Notes: a model not told the origin generated them from the sequence alone. DNA of 64,000 nt from Thermohalobaculum sediminis (GCF_023487995.1 NZ_JAMFKN010000001.1:124001-188000); one strand, 5' to 3'; shown: positions 9,928 through 21,425, numbered from the stretch's first letter. Numbers and translations: made by a program.

Positions 9928-10263
9928 TCAGCCCCTCATCATGTTGATGTCTTCGACGTCGATCGTGCCCCGGTTGCGGAAGAAGCAGACCAGGATGGCA
10001 AGACCGATCGCCGCCTCGGCTGCCGCGACGGTCAGGATGAACAGGGTGAAGACCTGCCCCACCAGGTCGCCCAGATGCGCCGAGAAGGCGACGAAGTTGA
10101 TGTTGACCGCCAGAAGCATCAGCTCGATCGACATCAGGATGACGATCACGTTCTTCCGGTTGAGGAAAATGCCGAAGATGCCGGTCACGAACAGGATCGC
10201 GGCGACCGTCAGATACGCCTCGAGCCCCACGCCCGCGATCAGGGATGCGCCCCCGTTTTCCAT
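9928..10263 (-). CDS. nuoK: NADH-quinone oxidoreductase subunit K
   Basis: A small three-helix subunit with the family core [20 protein letters not shown], which contains the conserved membrane glutamates. The ATG at 10263 gives 111 residues, about ten longer than usual; it is supported by a G-rich ribosome site ending 8 bases upstream. An in-frame GTG at 10230 would give the canonical length (start near [10 protein letters not shown]), but it lacks a good ribosome site. It follows nuoJ by two bases. Confidence 0.95.
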   Translation of the reverse strand: MENGGASLIAGVGLEAYLTVAAILFVTGIFGIFLNRKNVIVILMSIELMLLAVNINFVAFSAHLGDLVGQVFTLFILTVAAAEAAIGLAILVCFFRNRGTIDVEDINMMRG

Positions 10264-10265
10264 GT

Positions 10266-10874
10266 TCAGACCCCCTGCCCCGGCTCGACGTCCTTTAGTT
10301 CCACGTCGCGGCCGCGATAGATCTGCGCCAGCACATCCTGGCGCTTGATGTGCGGCCGGTGGCGCAGCGTCAGCACGATGGCCCCGATCATCGCGACCAG
10401 CAGGATCAGCCCCGCCGCCTGGAACATGTAGAGATACTGGTCGTAGATGATGCGCCCCAGCGCCTCGGTGTTGGCCACGCCGCCCTCGATGGCGAAGGCC
10501 GCGGCACGCGCGTTCGGCGCTGCGTCGGCCAACGCCCAGTGCCCGAACACGAGCCCGAGCTCGACCAGCAGCACCAGCCCCACCAGCGCACCGACCGGCA
10601 GATACGCCGCCAGCCCCCGCTTGAGCTCGGCGAAATCGACGTCCAGCATCATCACCACGAACAGGAACAGCACCGCCACCGCGCCCACATAGACGATGAC
10701 CAGCAGCATCGCGATGAACTCGGCCCCCAGCAGCACCATCAGCCCCGCCGACGAGAAGAAGGCGAGGATCAGCCACAGCACCGAATGCACCGGGTTGCGC
10801 GCGAGGATCACCAGCACGCCCGAGGCGACCGCGACCGACGCGAACACGTAGAATGCCAGTTGGGTCAGTCCCAT
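10266..10874 (-). CDS. nuoJ: NADH-quinone oxidoreductase subunit J
   Basis: A 202-residue membrane subunit with five hydrophobic segments and the family block [20 protein letters not shown], which in complex I includes the pi-bulge helix near the quinone-coupling region. The ATG at 10874 begins [12 protein letters not shown], the normal N-terminus; the longer frame reaching 11156 runs through the intergenic repeat into nuoI and is rejected. It is separated from nuoI by a 136-base gap, the widest inside the nuo operon. Confidence 0.96.
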   Translation of the reverse strand: MGLTQLAFYVFASVAVASGVLVILARNPVHSVLWLILAFFSSAGLMVLLGAEFIAMLLVIVYVGAVAVLFLFVVMMLDVDFAELKRGLAAYLPVGALVGLVLLVELGLVFGHWALADAAPNARAAAFAIEGGVANTEALGRIIYDQYLYMFQAAGLILLVAMIGAIVLTLRHRPHIKRQDVLAQIYRGRDVELKDVEPGQGV

Positions 10875-10955
10875 CGTCCCCTCTCGATCCCGGCAGCGGC
10901 GTGCCGGTACTTCCGTTCCCGCGGGCCCGGGCCCCTGTGCCCCGCCCGCCATGCC

Positions 10956-10974
10956 CCCCGGACCTGATCCGGGG
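10956..10974. repeat. Short palindromic hairpin between nuoI and nuoJ
   Basis: CCCCGGA and TCCGGGG form a perfect 7-bp stem around the loop CCTGA, in the 136-base nuoI-nuoJ gap. CCGGACCTGATCCGG-like palindromes are, as far as I recall, widely dispersed in rhodobacterial intergenic DNA. Only one copy was seen in this window, so calling it a dispersed element is inference. Confidence 0.5.
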
Positions 10975-11010
10975 CCGCCCTGATCCTCGGCGCCGCAGCG
11001 CCCCCGCGCA

Positions 11011-11502
11011 TTACCGGTAGGGCGCGTCCAGTTCCAGATTGCGCGCGATCTCGCGCTCCCACCGCTCGCCGTTCGCGAGCAGCTTTTCCTTGTTGTAGTA
11101 GAGCTCCTCGCGCGTCTCGGTCGCGAACTCGAAGTTCGGGCCCTCGACGATCGCATCGACCGGGCAGGCCTCCTGGCAGAAGCCGCAATAGATGCACTTG
11201 GTCATGTCGATGTCGTAGCGCGTGGTGCGGCGCGAGCCGTCGGCGCGGGGCTCGGCCTCGATGGTGATGGCCTGCGCCGGGCAGATCGCCTCGCACAGCT
11301 TGCAGGCGATGCAGCGCTCCTCGCCGTTCGGGTAGCGCCTGAGCGCATGCTCGCCCCGGAACCGGGGGCTCAGCGGCCCCTTCTCGAACGGGTAGTTCAG
11401 CGTGGCCTTCGGCTTGGCGAAGTACTTGAAGCCCAGCCGGAAGCCCGCCCAGATGTCGGCGAGCAGGAAGTAGCGGACGGCCTTGTCGAAGGGGATGCCC
11501 AT
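11011..11502 (-). CDS. nuoI: NADH-quinone oxidoreductase subunit I (two [4Fe-4S] clusters)
   Basis: A 163-residue ferredoxin-like subunit. Two complete CxxCxxCxxxCP motifs (Cys64/67/70/74 and Cys103/106/109/113) bind clusters N6a and N6b, which pass electrons towards N2 in NuoB. The N-terminus [20 protein letters not shown] is the amphipathic membrane-association segment typical of alphaproteobacteria. Its ATG lies immediately after the stop of the upstream secreted ORF. Confidence 0.97.
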   Translation of the reverse strand: MGIPFDKAVRYFLLADIWAGFRLGFKYFAKPKATLNYPFEKGPLSPRFRGEHALRRYPNGEERCIACKLCEAICPAQAITIEAEPRADGSRRTTRYDIDMTKCIYCGFCQEACPVDAIVEGPNFEFATETREELYYNKEKLLANGERWEREIARNLELDAPYR

Positions 11503-11503
11503 C

Positions 11504-11860
11504 TCAGTTCCTCCGGTCGATCATCTGGCGGCCGAGTACATAGCTGGCCTTGACCTGCTTGAGCTGTTCCGTTTCGGCGGGCGTGAGACCCGAGGCGCGG
11601 TCGTCGAGCGCCCAGATCGCGCGGCGGATGCGCTCGTCCACCCGGTCCGAGAGCTCCGGGTAGCCGCAGAAGCTTGCCGTCGTCATCGTGCTGATCGACG
11701 CATAGATCCGGTCGAAGCCCTGGTTCTCGGCCTCGCGCTGCGCGTCGATCTCCTCGAGATGGTCGCAATAGAGCGTGCCCTCCGCCGCCACCTCAGGCGT
11801 CGCCTGCGCGCCGGCGGGCCCGGCGGCCAGCATCGTGACGAGGGCGAGCGCGACGCGCAT
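11504..11860 (-). CDS. Secreted protein of unknown function inside the nuo operon (118 aa)
   Basis: Begins [20 protein letters not shown], a clear Sec signal peptide with an A-x-A-type cleavage site, so the ~98-residue mature protein should be periplasmic. It is rich in charged residues and predicted helix, with two cysteines that could form a disulfide. No family recognised. The start at 11860 is 4 bases after the nuoH stop, and its own stop is 2 bases before the nuoI start, so it is firmly embedded in the operon. By position it resembles the uncharacterised reading frames known within rhodobacterial nuo operons. Confidence 0.75.
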   Translation of the reverse strand: MRVALALVTMLAAGPAGAQATPEVAAEGTLYCDHLEEIDAQREAENQGFDRIYASISTMTTASFCGYPELSDRVDERIRRAIWALDDRASGLTPAETEQLKQVKASYVLGRQMIDRRN

Positions 11861-11864
11861 CGGC

Positions 11865-12896
11865 TCAGCCCCCCACCGCGAAGCGCGCATAGCCCACCAC
11901 CTCGAGCCGCGCGAGGATCGCCGCCACCACCACCCAGCCCAGCGAGAGCGGCAGGAACACCTTCCACCCCAGGCGCATGAGCTGGTCGTAGCGGTAGCGC
12001 GGCACGATCGCCTTCACCATCGCGAAGAGGAAGAAGAAGAACACCATCTTGCCGATCATCCACAGCGCTCCGTCCGGCAGCCCCGGGATGGGCGACAGCC
12101 ACCCCCCGAAGAACAGGATCGAGATCAGCGCGCACATCAGCACGATGTTCATGTATTCGCCGATCATGAACAGCAGGTAGGGCGTCGAGGAGTATTCCAC
12201 CTGGTAGCCCGCCACCAGTTCGGATTCCGCCTCGGGCAGGTCGAAGGGCGGGCGGTTGGTCTCGGCCAGCGCCGAGACGAAGAACAGCACCACCATCGGC
12301 AGGTGCGGCAGCCAGTACCACGAGAACAGCCCGTAGGCCCCGTCCTGCGCCCGCACGATCGCCGAGAGGTTCAGCGAGCCCGTCGAGATCAGCACGCCCA
12401 CGATGATGAGGCCGATCGAGACCTCGTAGCTCACCATCTGCGCGGCCGAGCGCAGCCCGCCCAGGAAGGGATACTTCGAGTTGGACGCCCAGCCGCCCAT
12501 GATGATGCCATAGACCCCGAGCGACGAGATCGCGAAGATATACAGCACCCCGACATTCAGATCCGAGATCACCCAGCCATCCGCGAAGGGGATCACGACC
12601 CAGGCGATGCAGGCCAGCACGAAGGTCAGCATCGGCGCGATCAGAAACACCGCCTTGTCGGCGCCGGCGGGGATGACGATCTCCTTCAGCACGAACTTCA
12701 GGAAGTCCGCGAAGGACTGCAGCAGGCCCCAGGGCCCCACCACGTTCGGGCCGCGCCTCAGCTGCACCGCCGCCCAGACCTTGCGGTCCATGTAGAGCAG
12801 GAAGGCGAGGCTCACCATCACCCCCACGACCACGACGAGGCACTGCGCGAGGATGATGGTGAAGATGCCCAGGGGGGTGTCGAAGAACGCCATCAT
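11865..12896 (-). CDS. nuoH: NADH-quinone oxidoreductase subunit H
   Basis: A 343-residue membrane subunit with eight or nine hydrophobic segments. Family blocks include [41 protein letters not shown] and [20 protein letters not shown], the last forming part of the quinone-site loop and the E-channel. It anchors the peripheral arm to the membrane arm. It starts 1 base after the nuoG stop. Confidence 0.97.
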   Translation of the reverse strand: MMAFFDTPLGIFTIILAQCLVVVVGVMVSLAFLLYMDRKVWAAVQLRRGPNVVGPWGLLQSFADFLKFVLKEIVIPAGADKAVFLIAPMLTFVLACIAWVVIPFADGWVISDLNVGVLYIFAISSLGVYGIIMGGWASNSKYPFLGGLRSAAQMVSYEVSIGLIIVGVLISTGSLNLSAIVRAQDGAYGLFSWYWLPHLPMVVLFFVSALAETNRPPFDLPEAESELVAGYQVEYSSTPYLLFMIGEYMNIVLMCALISILFFGGWLSPIPGLPDGALWMIGKMVFFFFLFAMVKAIVPRYRYDQLMRLGWKVFLPLSLGWVVVAAILARLEVVGYARFAVGG

Positions 12897-12897
12897 C

Positions 12898-14976
12898 TCA
12901 CTCCGCCGCCATCGCCTTGGCGCGGCGCTCGGCCGCGAGGCGGGAACATTCGGCCATCACGGCACTCGCGCGCGTCACCGCGTTCGTCAGGTAGTGGTCC
13001 GCGAGCCCGTTGCGGAACGCGCGCGGCGCGACCTCGCCCGCCTCGACCGGCTGCCACGGGCTCTCGGCGATCGCATCGACCGCCGCGAGATGCGGATGGG
13101 CTGCATAGAGGTCGCGGCGCAGCGCGTCCAGCGTGTCGAAGGGCAGCGTCACCCCCAGTTCGGCCGACAGCGCCCGCAGGATCGCCCAGTCCTCGCGCGC
13201 ATCGCCCGGCGGGAAGCCAGCGCGGTTGGCGACCTGCACGCGGCCTTCGGTGTTCACGTAGGTCCCCGGCTGCTCGGTCCAGGCGGCGCCCGGCAGGATC
13301 ACGTCGGCGCGGTGGGCGCCCCGGTCGCCGTGGTGGCCCTGATAGATCACGAAGGGACCGGCCGCGATGTCGATCTCGTCGGCGCCGAGGTTGAAGATCA
13401 CCTTCGCGCCCTCGAGCGCTCCGGCGACCCCGCCCGGATGGGTGAAGCCGATGTCCATCCCGCCCACGCGGGCCGCGGCCGTGTGCAGGACCAGCATCCC
13501 CGCGCCGGTCTCGGCCGCCAGCGCCATCGCATGCCCGATCACCGCCGCGCCGTCGTCGCGCGCGAGCGCGCCCTGCCCGACGATGATCACGGGCGCGGCC
13601 TTGTCCTTCAGGAACGCGACCACCTTGCCACGGCCCTTGCCGGTCAGCGCCTCGGGGCCAGTTCCCAGATGCGCGGCGGGGAAGGTCAGATCCACATCCT
13701 CACCGATCACCGCCACGTCCGCGCCCCCGATCCATGCCTTGCGGATGCGGGCGTTCAGCACCGGCGCCGCGTCGCGCGGGTTCGAGCCGACGATCAGCAC
13801 CGCCCCCGCCGCGTCGATGTCTGCCACCGTGGCGTTGCCGACATAGGCCGAGCGGTTGCCCGGGATCAGCCGCGCCCCGTCCTGGCGGCAGTCGTGCCAG
13901 TCCGACCCCAGCGCGGCCATCAGCCTCTTCAGCGCCCACATCGGCTCGACCGAAACGAGATCGCCCGCGACCGCCGCGACCGCGCCATCGGCGGCCTTCA
14001 CCGCAGCGGCGATGGCGCCGAACGCCTCGGCCCAGCTTGCGGGCTTGAGCTTGCCCTCGCGCCGCACATAGGGCCGGTCGAGGCGCTGGCGGCGCAGCCC
14101 GTCCCAGACGTAGCGCGAGCGGTCGGCCAGCCATTCCTCGTTCACGCCGTCATGGTTGCGCGGCAGGATGCGCATCACCTCGCGCCCGCGCACGTCCACC
14201 CGGGTGTTCGAGCCCAGCGCGTCCATCACGTCTATCGACTGGAACTTGCGCAACTCCCAGGGGCGCGCTGTGAATGCATAGGGCTTGTTCGTCAGCGCCC
14301 CCACCGGGCAAAGGTCCACGATGTTGCCCTGAAGCTCGGACGACAACCCCGCCCGCAGCGTCGCGACCACAAGGTCCGGCCCGGTCTGCAACGTCGCGCT
14401 GTCGTAGGAGGTGATCTCCGAATCCTCGCCTCGCCCGGTCTGGCCCATCTCGGGCACGCCCGCGACCTCGGTCATGAAGCGCACGCAGCGGGTGCAGGAG
14501 ATGCAGCGGGTCATGTGCGTCTCGACCAGCGGCCCCAGCGCGAGGTCGGTGGCCGAGCGCTTGGGCTCGCGGTAGCGCGAGAAGTCGACGCCGTAGGCCA
14601 TCGCCTGGTCTTGCAGATCGCACTCCCCGCCCTGGTCGCAGATCGGGCAGTCGAGCGGGTGGTTGATCAGCAGGAATTCCATCACGCCCTCGCGCGCGCG
14701 GCGCACCATCGGCGTGTTGGTACGCACGACCGGCGGCGCGCCGTCCGGGCCGGGGCGCAGGTCCTTGACCTGCATGGCGCAGGACGCGGCTGGCTTGGGG
14801 GGGCCGCCCACGACTTCCACGAGGCACATGCGGCAGTTGCCGGCGATCGAGAGGCGCTCGTGATAGCAGAAGCGCGGGATCTCGACCCCCGCCTCCTCGC
14901 AGGCCTGCAGGAGGGTCAGGCGCGGATCGACCTCGACCTCGCGGTCGTCGATGATGATCTTGCGAAGCTCGCTCAT
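12898..14976 (-). CDS. nuoG: NADH-quinone oxidoreductase subunit G
   Basis: A 692-residue iron-sulfur subunit of the peripheral arm. The N-terminal [2Fe-2S] cluster N1b is ligated by Cys37/48/51/66. The His-Cys cluster N5 uses His106 and Cys110/113/119, and the [4Fe-4S] cluster N4 uses Cys158/161/164 with a later cysteine in [11 protein letters not shown]. The C-terminal two thirds is the molybdopterin-oxidoreductase-like domain without cofactor. The length is that of the short alphaproteobacterial/mitochondrial-type subunit, not the longer E. coli form. Confidence 0.97.
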   Translation of the reverse strand: MSELRKIIIDDREVEVDPRLTLLQACEEAGVEIPRFCYHERLSIAGNCRMCLVEVVGGPPKPAASCAMQVKDLRPGPDGAPPVVRTNTPMVRRAREGVMEFLLINHPLDCPICDQGGECDLQDQAMAYGVDFSRYREPKRSATDLALGPLVETHMTRCISCTRCVRFMTEVAGVPEMGQTGRGEDSEITSYDSATLQTGPDLVVATLRAGLSSELQGNIVDLCPVGALTNKPYAFTARPWELRKFQSIDVMDALGSNTRVDVRGREVMRILPRNHDGVNEEWLADRSRYVWDGLRRQRLDRPYVRREGKLKPASWAEAFGAIAAAVKAADGAVAAVAGDLVSVEPMWALKRLMAALGSDWHDCRQDGARLIPGNRSAYVGNATVADIDAAGAVLIVGSNPRDAAPVLNARIRKAWIGGADVAVIGEDVDLTFPAAHLGTGPEALTGKGRGKVVAFLKDKAAPVIIVGQGALARDDGAAVIGHAMALAAETGAGMLVLHTAAARVGGMDIGFTHPGGVAGALEGAKVIFNLGADEIDIAAGPFVIYQGHHGDRGAHRADVILPGAAWTEQPGTYVNTEGRVQVANRAGFPPGDAREDWAILRALSAELGVTLPFDTLDALRRDLYAAHPHLAAVDAIAESPWQPVEAGEVAPRAFRNGLADHYLTNAVTRASAVMAECSRLAAERRAKAMAAE

Positions 14977-15078
14977 GCTGTCTCCCTCGGGCGCAGCGCA
15001 AGGCGCGCGCCGGTCCTGCCGTCGGTGCCCGCCTGGCCGGGCCGTCCCTGTCCCATCGGTGCCGCGCGCCGCATCGCC

Positions 15079-15582
15079 TCAGCTCCCCACCGCGTCGGGG
15101 CAATAGGCGAAGACCACCCAGGCGCCGCGGGTGGCGCGATACATCGTCCGCGCGTCGCCATGTTCATCCTTGCGGAGCTTCATCTCTCCCTCGGTCGGGC
15201 AGATCCCGCCGTTCCGGCTGACCCTCTCGGCAATATCGAGCGCGACCTCGCGAAAGCCCTCGTCTTCGAAGGGGACGCCGGAGGGCTGCGGCCGCGCGGC
15301 CTCCATCGCCAGTTCGGGCCAGCCTTCGGGCACGGCTTCCTCGGCGCCCCGGCGCACCGCGATCACCGATTGGCCGATCATGTCGACATACTGCACGTTC
15401 ACCCGGTAGGGCAGCGCGCCGTAGCGCACCAGGAAGCGCTTGTCGTCATGGCGCAGCGCCTCGCGCTCGACGATGGGCGCGGCAGCCTGCTCGTCGCGCG
15501 CGCCTTCCTCGCCGCAGCCTGACAGGCCGAGCGCGGTGAGCGCCGCGAGCGCGTAGGGGTATGCCTGCCTCGCCGGGACCAT
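15079..15582 (-). CDS. Predicted lipoprotein between nuoF and nuoG (167 aa)
   Basis: The N-terminus MVPARQAYPYALAALTALGL is followed by the lipobox L-S-G-C at Cys23, so a lipid-anchored envelope protein is predicted. The mature part contains a tyrosine/arginine-rich region and two more cysteines (in GGICPTEGE and FAYCPDAVG) that could pair. No family recognised. It starts 10 bases after the nuoF stop and leaves a 102-base gap before nuoG. Location in the nuo operon suggests co-expression with complex I, not necessarily a structural role. The ATG at 15582 fits the signal peptide. Confidence 0.75.
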   Translation of the reverse strand: MVPARQAYPYALAALTALGLSGCGEEGARDEQAAAPIVEREALRHDDKRFLVRYGALPYRVNVQYVDMIGQSVIAVRRGAEEAVPEGWPELAMEAARPQPSGVPFEDEGFREVALDIAERVSRNGGICPTEGEMKLRKDEHGDARTMYRATRGAWVVFAYCPDAVGS

Positions 15583-15592
15583 CCGCGCCGAC

Positions 15593-16887
<1,295 letters not shown>

Positions 16888-16891
<4 letters not shown>

Positions 16892-17961
16892 GCCCCCTCC
16901 CCGCGCGCGAGCGCCTGCGCCTGCGCGATCCAGCCCTCACGCTCGATCCGGCCCTTGAACTTCAGCCGCTCGTCCACCCAGGCGATCTCGTCGTCGGTCC
17001 AGGCGGCGATCTGGTCGAAGTGGAACACGCCCAGCTCGTTCAGCAGCGACTCGAGCTTGGGCCCCACGCCGCTGATCTTCTTGAGATCGTCGGCACCGCC
17101 CTTGCGCGGTTTCTTAAGCAGGGCGGGCTTGCTGCCGGCGACCGAGCCCTGCTCGGGCCGGCCCACGGTCTCGGCCTCGCGCAGCGCCGCGTCCGACTCG
17201 CCCGCGCCCGTGGCGCGCGCCTTCGGGGCGCCCTTCTTGCGGACCGGCATCGGCGAGGCGCCGCGCATCACGTCGGTCGCGGTCGGCTCGGTGCCGTCGA
17301 TCCGCTTGACGGTATCGCCAAGCTGCGTCGCCAACGCGACCGAGGCATTGGCCTCATGCGTCTTCGCGAAGCCCTTGAGCGAGGTGAGACCGCCCAGCGG
17401 CTCGGACGCGAAGCGCCCGTTCTGCGGCCCCGGCGTCGGCACACGCCCCGCGGCCAGCTCGTCGAGAATCCAGGCGAATTTCTCCGCGGTGAGGTCCTCG
17501 TAGTAGTCCTTGCCGATCTGCACCATCGGCGCGTTCGCGCAGGCGCCGAGGCATTCGACCTCCTCCCACGAGAACTTGCCGTCGGCGCTGAGGGTATGCG
17601 GCGCCTTCGCAATCTTGTCGCGGCACACCCCGATCAGGTCCTCGGCGCCGCAGATCATGCAGGACGTGGTGCCACAGACCTGCACATGCGCCACCGACCC
17701 AACCGGGGCCATCTGGAACATGAAGTAGAACGAGGCGACCTCGAGCACCCGGATCGGCGCAAGGTCCAGCATCCTCGCCACCGTCTCGATCATCGGGCGG
17801 GTGACCCAGCCCTCCTGCTCCTGGCCCCGCCACAGCAGCGGGATGACCGCGCTTGCCTGCCGTCCCTCGGGATATTTCGCGATCTGGCCCCTGGCCCATT
17901 CGAGGTTCGCGGGCGTGAAGGCAAAGCTCTCGGGCTGGTGGTGATGGAGTCTGCGCAGCAT
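16888..17961 (-). CDS. nuoE: NADH-quinone oxidoreductase subunit E with C-terminal helix-hairpin-helix extension
   Basis: Residues 1-~180 are the thioredoxin-like subunit with [2Fe-2S] cluster N1a ligated by Cys96, Cys101, Cys137 and Cys141. The protein is 357 residues, roughly double the usual 160-220. After a Lys/Ala/Pro-rich linker, residues ~291-357 carry a helix-hairpin-helix-like module beginning [17 protein letters not shown]. Such extensions occur on rhodobacterial NuoE and on some ribosomal protein L21; their role is not known to me. The start overlaps the stop of the upstream coiled-coil ORF (TAATG), and the stop overlaps nuoF. Confidence 0.95.
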
Positions 17962-18422
17962 TATTGATCAGCCTTCAGAAGTCGCCATGTACCAGTGTCC
18001 GCGAGCGTGACCGCGGGCGCGCCATCGTCCGCGGCGGCGAGCCCCAGGACCGCGTCACCCTCGGCCGCGCCGATCCGGACCGGATCACCGAAAGCCACGC
18101 GCCCGGCCAGCGCCGCGTCGACGCGGGTCATCTCCGCCACCGCCGCCGCCCGCAGGGCCTCGATCTCGTCGCCGGCGGACACCAGCGCCTCGCGGAGCGA
18201 CGCGATCTCGGCCCCCGCCTCGGCCAGCGCCGTCTCGGCGGCGCTCAGGCGGGCGTCGCCGGCCTCGGCCGAGGCGCGGAGTTCCGCCACCGCGAGGTCG
18301 GGGCGCGCGTCGCGCACGGCCTTCCATGCCTCCCACTCCCCGCTCGCGAAGAACGCCGCGCCCAGCGCGACCAGCGTGATCGTCGCGACGATGCCGAGGA
18401 AGCGGAGGATCTTGTCGATCAC
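17961..18422 (-). CDS. Membrane-anchored coiled-coil protein between nuoD and nuoE (153 aa)
   Basis: A single N-terminal hydrophobic helix (residues ~6-26, [20 protein letters not shown]) is followed by an Ala/Glu-rich region, residues ~45-110, with heptad-like spacing suggesting a coiled coil, then a small Gly/Ala-rich C-terminal part. The GTG start at 18422 overlaps the nuoD stop (GTGA), and the TAA overlaps the nuoE start, so translation is coupled on both sides. No family recognised. It is a candidate accessory factor of complex I by context only. Confidence 0.72.
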   Translation of the reverse strand: MIDKILRFLGIVATITLVALGAAFFASGEWEAWKAVRDARPDLAVAELRASAEAGDARLSAAETALAEAGAEIASLREALVSAGDEIEALRAAAVAEMTRVDAALAGRVAFGDPVRIGAAEGDAVLGLAAADDGAPAVTLADTGTWRLLKADQ

Positions 18423-19621
18423 CGGTCGATCTCCCCGAACACGATGTCGATCGAGCCCAGAATGGCCGACACGTCCGCAAGCTGGTGCCCGCGGCATATG
18501 TGGTCCATCGCGGCGAGATGCGGATAGCCCGGGGCGCGGATCTTGGCGCGGTAGGGCTTGTTGCTGCCGTCCGCGACCAGGTAGACGCCGAACTCGCCCT
18601 TGGGCGCCTCGACGGCGGCATAGACCTCGCCCTCCGGGACCCGGAAGCCCTCGGTGTAGAGCTTGAAGTGGTGGATCAGCGCCTCCATCGAGGTCTTCAT
18701 CTCGCCACGCTTCGGCGGGCTGATCTTGCCCCGATGGATGACCTCGCCACCCTTGCATGCGTCAAGTTTCTCAAGCGCTTGGCGCATGATCTTCACGCTC
18801 TCGCGCATCTCCTCCATGCGGCAGAGATAGCGGTCGTAGCAGTCGCCATGCTTGCCCACCGGGATGCGGAAATCGAACTCGTTGTAGCATTCGTAGGGCT
18901 GCGCGCGCCGCAGGTCCCAGGCCCAGCCCGAGCCGCGCACCATGACGCCCGAGAAGCCCCAGGCCTGCGCTTCGGCCAGGCTGACGACGCCGATATCGAC
19001 GTTGCGCTGCTTGAAGATGCGGTTGTCGGTCAGCAAGCCGTCGATGTCGTCGAGGACGGCGCCGAACTCCTCGGTCCACTGCCAGATGTCGTCGCACAGC
19101 TCGGGCGTCAGGTCCTGGTGCACGCCGCCGGGGCGGAAATAGGCGGCGTGGAGCCGCGCCCCGCAGGCGCGCTCGTAGAACACCATCAGCTTCTCGCGCT
19201 CCTCGAAGCCCCAGAGCGGCGGCGTCAGCGCGCCCACGTCCATGGCCTGCGTGGTCACGTTCAGCAGGTGGTTCAGGATGCGCCCGATTTCCGAGAACAG
19301 CACGCGGATGAGCTGCCCGCGGCGCGGCACCGGCGTGTCGGTCAGCCGCTCGATGGCGAGGCACCAGGCGTGCTCCTGGTTCATCGGCGCGACATAGTCG
19401 AGCCGGTCGAAATAGGGCAGGTTCTGGAGGTAGGTCCGGCTCTCCATCAGCTTTTCGGTGCCGCGGTGCAAGAGCCCGATATGCGGGTCCACGCGGTCCA
19501 CGATCTCGCCGTCCAGTTCGAGAACCATGCGCAGAACACCATGTGCGGCAGGGTGCTGCGGGCCGAAGTTGATGTTGAAGTTGCGGATGCGCTGCTCGCC
19601 GCCGGGATGGGTTCCGTCCAT
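18419..19621 (-). CDS. nuoD: NADH-quinone oxidoreductase subunit D
   Basis: The 400-residue 49-kDa-type subunit, related to the large subunit of NiFe hydrogenases. Conserved blocks include [18 protein letters not shown] (quinone-site histidine loop), [12 protein letters not shown] and the C-terminal DIVFGEIDR. With NuoB it forms the quinone-reduction chamber. The ATG at 19621 overlaps the stop of the preceding small ORF. The separate nuoC shows this is not the fused NuoCD of enterobacteria. Confidence 0.97.
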   Translation of the reverse strand: MDGTHPGGEQRIRNFNINFGPQHPAAHGVLRMVLELDGEIVDRVDPHIGLLHRGTEKLMESRTYLQNLPYFDRLDYVAPMNQEHAWCLAIERLTDTPVPRRGQLIRVLFSEIGRILNHLLNVTTQAMDVGALTPPLWGFEEREKLMVFYERACGARLHAAYFRPGGVHQDLTPELCDDIWQWTEEFGAVLDDIDGLLTDNRIFKQRNVDIGVVSLAEAQAWGFSGVMVRGSGWAWDLRRAQPYECYNEFDFRIPVGKHGDCYDRYLCRMEEMRESVKIMRQALEKLDACKGGEVIHRGKISPPKRGEMKTSMEALIHHFKLYTEGFRVPEGEVYAAVEAPKGEFGVYLVADGSNKPYRAKIRAPGYPHLAAMDHICRGHQLADVSAILGSIDIVFGEIDR

Positions 19622-19839
19622 CAGAGCCTCCCCTCGCCGCCCAGCTTGTCGCGGAAGGCCATCACCCACAGAAGGATGAGCGCGACCAGCGGGAAGATCG
19701 CGAGGATCGACACCCAGGACGGGATCCCGAACCTCGGCAGCAGCCGCCAGAACGGGACGACCACCAGAGCGCCGATGATCAGCATCCAGATCAGTCCGCC
19801 AACCGGCATCCCGCCCCCCATCATTCCGGGCCCATACAT
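19621..19839 (-). CDS. Small two-helix membrane protein between nuoC and nuoD (72 aa)
   Basis: The 72-residue product starts with a Met/Gly-rich segment ([15 protein letters not shown]) and then has two hydrophobic helices (about 16-34 and 43-60), separated by a short Arg/Pro loop, ending in a charged tail. It is 1 base downstream of nuoC and its stop overlaps the nuoD start, so it is part of the operon. No family recognised. It could be an accessory or assembly factor, or an unrelated hitch-hiker. Confidence 0.7.
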   Translation of the reverse strand: MYGPGMMGGGMPVGGLIWMLIIGALVVVPFWRLLPRFGIPSWVSILAIFPLVALILLWVMAFRDKLGGEGRL

Positions 19840-19840
19840 C

Positions 19841-20443
19841 TCAGGCCCCCTTCTTCTCGTCGCCCGGAAGGATGTACTCGGCCCCCTCCCACGGGCTCAT
19901 GAAGTCGAACAGGCGGTATTCCTGCACCAGCTTCACCGGCTCGTAGACCACGCGCTTCTGGGTCTCGTCGTAGCGGACCTCGACATAGCCCGTGGTCGGG
20001 AAGTCCTTGCGCAGCGGATGGCCGCGGAAGCCGTAGTCGGTCAGAATCCGCCGCAGGTCCGGGTGGCCCGAGAACATCACGCCGAACATGTCGAAAACCT
20101 CTCGCTCGAACCAGTTCGCCGAGGGGTGGAGATCGACAATCGACGGAATCACCTCGTCCTCGCCGACCTCGACCTTCACGCGTACGCGCTGGTTCTGCGG
20201 CATCGAGAGGAAATGATAGACCACGTCGAAGCGCCGCTCGCGCCCCGGCCAGTCCACGCCGGTGATGTCGACCAGCGTGGTGAAAGCGCAGGCCGGGTTG
20301 TCGCGCAGATAGCCTACCAACCCCCGCAGGGCCGCAGCCGTGGCCGTCAGTGTCAGTTCCCCGCGCGCCATGGAATGCGCGACCACCGCATCGGCCTGCG
20401 CCATGGCGATCATCTCGCCCAGATCCTCGAGTGCGCTCGCCAT
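19841..20443 (-). CDS. nuoC: NADH-quinone oxidoreductase subunit C
   Basis: The 200-residue 30-kDa-type subunit. The family signature is visible as [20 protein letters not shown] followed by GHPLRKDFP. It is a structural peripheral-arm subunit contacting NuoD. The start at 20443 ([10 protein letters not shown]) is favoured over the longer frame to 20482, which lies in the short gap after nuoB. Confidence 0.97.
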   Translation of the reverse strand: MASALEDLGEMIAMAQADAVVAHSMARGELTLTATAAALRGLVGYLRDNPACAFTTLVDITGVDWPGRERRFDVVYHFLSMPQNQRVRVKVEVGEDEVIPSIVDLHPSANWFEREVFDMFGVMFSGHPDLRRILTDYGFRGHPLRKDFPTTGYVEVRYDETQKRVVYEPVKLVQEYRLFDFMSPWEGAEYILPGDEKKGA

Positions 20444-20485
20444 TCCTGTCTCCTTGCCGCGCGGCCGCGCCTGCCTGCGCACGCC

Positions 20486-21022
20486 TCAGCGCGCGATGGT
20501 CCCGGTCCGCCTGATCTTCCGCTGGAGCTGGAGGATGCCGTAGAGCAGCGCCTCGGCCGTCGGCGGACAGCCCGGCACATAGACATCGACCGGCACCACG
20601 CGGTCGCAGCCGCGCACGACCGAGTAGCTGTAGTGGTAATAGCCCCCGCCATTGGCGCAGGAGCCCATCGAGATGACGTAGCGGGGCTCGGGCATCTGGT
20701 CGTAGACCTTCCGCAGGGCCGGAGCCATCTTGTTCGTCAGCGTCCCCGCCACGATCATCAGGTCGGACTGCCGCGGGCTCGCGCGCGGCGCGACGCCGAA
20801 GCGCTCGAGATCGTAGCGCGGCATCGCGGTCTGCATCATCTCGACCGCGCAGCAGGCCAGCCCGAAGGTCATCCACATCAGCGAGCCGGTGCGCGCCCAG
20901 TTGATGACGTCATCGACCGTGGTGAGGATAAAACCCTTGTCCGCCAACTCGTTCGAGAGGTTCGCGGCCAGCAGGTCCTTGTCGGCCCCCGCGGCGGTCG
21001 CGAGCGCGGGCGATGCGGTCAT
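20486..21022 (-). CDS. nuoB: NADH-quinone oxidoreductase subunit B (cluster N2)
   Basis: A 178-residue subunit that binds the terminal [4Fe-4S] cluster N2 through the tandem cysteines of [10 protein letters not shown] (Cys57/58) plus cysteines in [10 protein letters not shown] and VPGCPPTAE. It donates electrons to ubiquinone. The ATG at 21022 overlaps the nuoA stop (ATGA). An ATG two codons upstream (21028) has slightly better spacing from AAGGGGG and is a possible alternative. Confidence 0.97.
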   Translation of the reverse strand: MTASPALATAAGADKDLLAANLSNELADKGFILTTVDDVINWARTGSLMWMTFGLACCAVEMMQTAMPRYDLERFGVAPRASPRQSDLMIVAGTLTNKMAPALRKVYDQMPEPRYVISMGSCANGGGYYHYSYSVVRGCDRVVPVDVYVPGCPPTAEALLYGILQLQRKIRRTGTIAR

Positions 21023-21384
21023 TCCCATTCCAGCGCCCCCTTCTTCCATTCATAGGCGAAACCGACGGTCAGCACGCCGAGGAACACCATCATCGACCAG
21101 AAAGCCACGTCGCTAAGCCCCCCGAAGGCCGCAGCCCAGGGGAACAGGAAGGCGATCTCGAGGTCGAAGATGATGAAGAGGATCGAGACGAGGTAGAAGC
21201 GCACGTCGAACTTCATGCGCGCATCGTCGAAGGCGTTGAAGCCGCATTCATAGGCCGAGATCTTCTCGGCATCGGGGCGGCGCACGGCCAGCACCCAGGC
21301 GGCGATCAGGAACACCAGCCCCAGCGCCACGGCAAGCCCCAGGAAGATGACGATCGGCAGATATTCTCGCAGAAGCTCGTCCAC
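21019..21384 (-). CDS. nuoA: NADH-quinone oxidoreductase subunit A
   Basis: A three-helix membrane subunit at the joint of the two arms, with the conserved loop [21 protein letters not shown], which carries the mobile cysteine region known from homologues. The GTG start at 21384 gives 121 residues, the usual length ([14 protein letters not shown]), with GGGAG 9 bases upstream. A longer ATG frame to 21444 would cover the promoter candidate and is rejected. It is the first gene of the nuo operon. Confidence 0.95.
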   Translation of the reverse strand: MDELLREYLPIVIFLGLAVALGLVFLIAAWVLAVRRPDAEKISAYECGFNAFDDARMKFDVRFYLVSILFIIFDLEIAFLFPWAAAFGGLSDVAFWSMMVFLGVLTVGFAYEWKKGALEWE

Positions 21385-21425
21385 TCTCGTGATCTCCCAG
21401 CAGCTTCCGTCTCTTGTTGTGCCTC

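Noticed and set aside
7960-10320. 786-codon plus-strand frame opposite nuoL and nuoK
   Set aside because: Composition (Arg/His/Asp-rich, no hydrophobic core) is typical of antisense GC-rich coding DNA; nuoL and nuoK explain the region fully.
10875-11156. Extension of nuoJ upstream to an ATG at 11156
   Set aside because: The extra residues lie within nuoI in another frame and through an intergenic repeat; [12 protein letters not shown] at 10874 is the normal NuoJ N-terminus.
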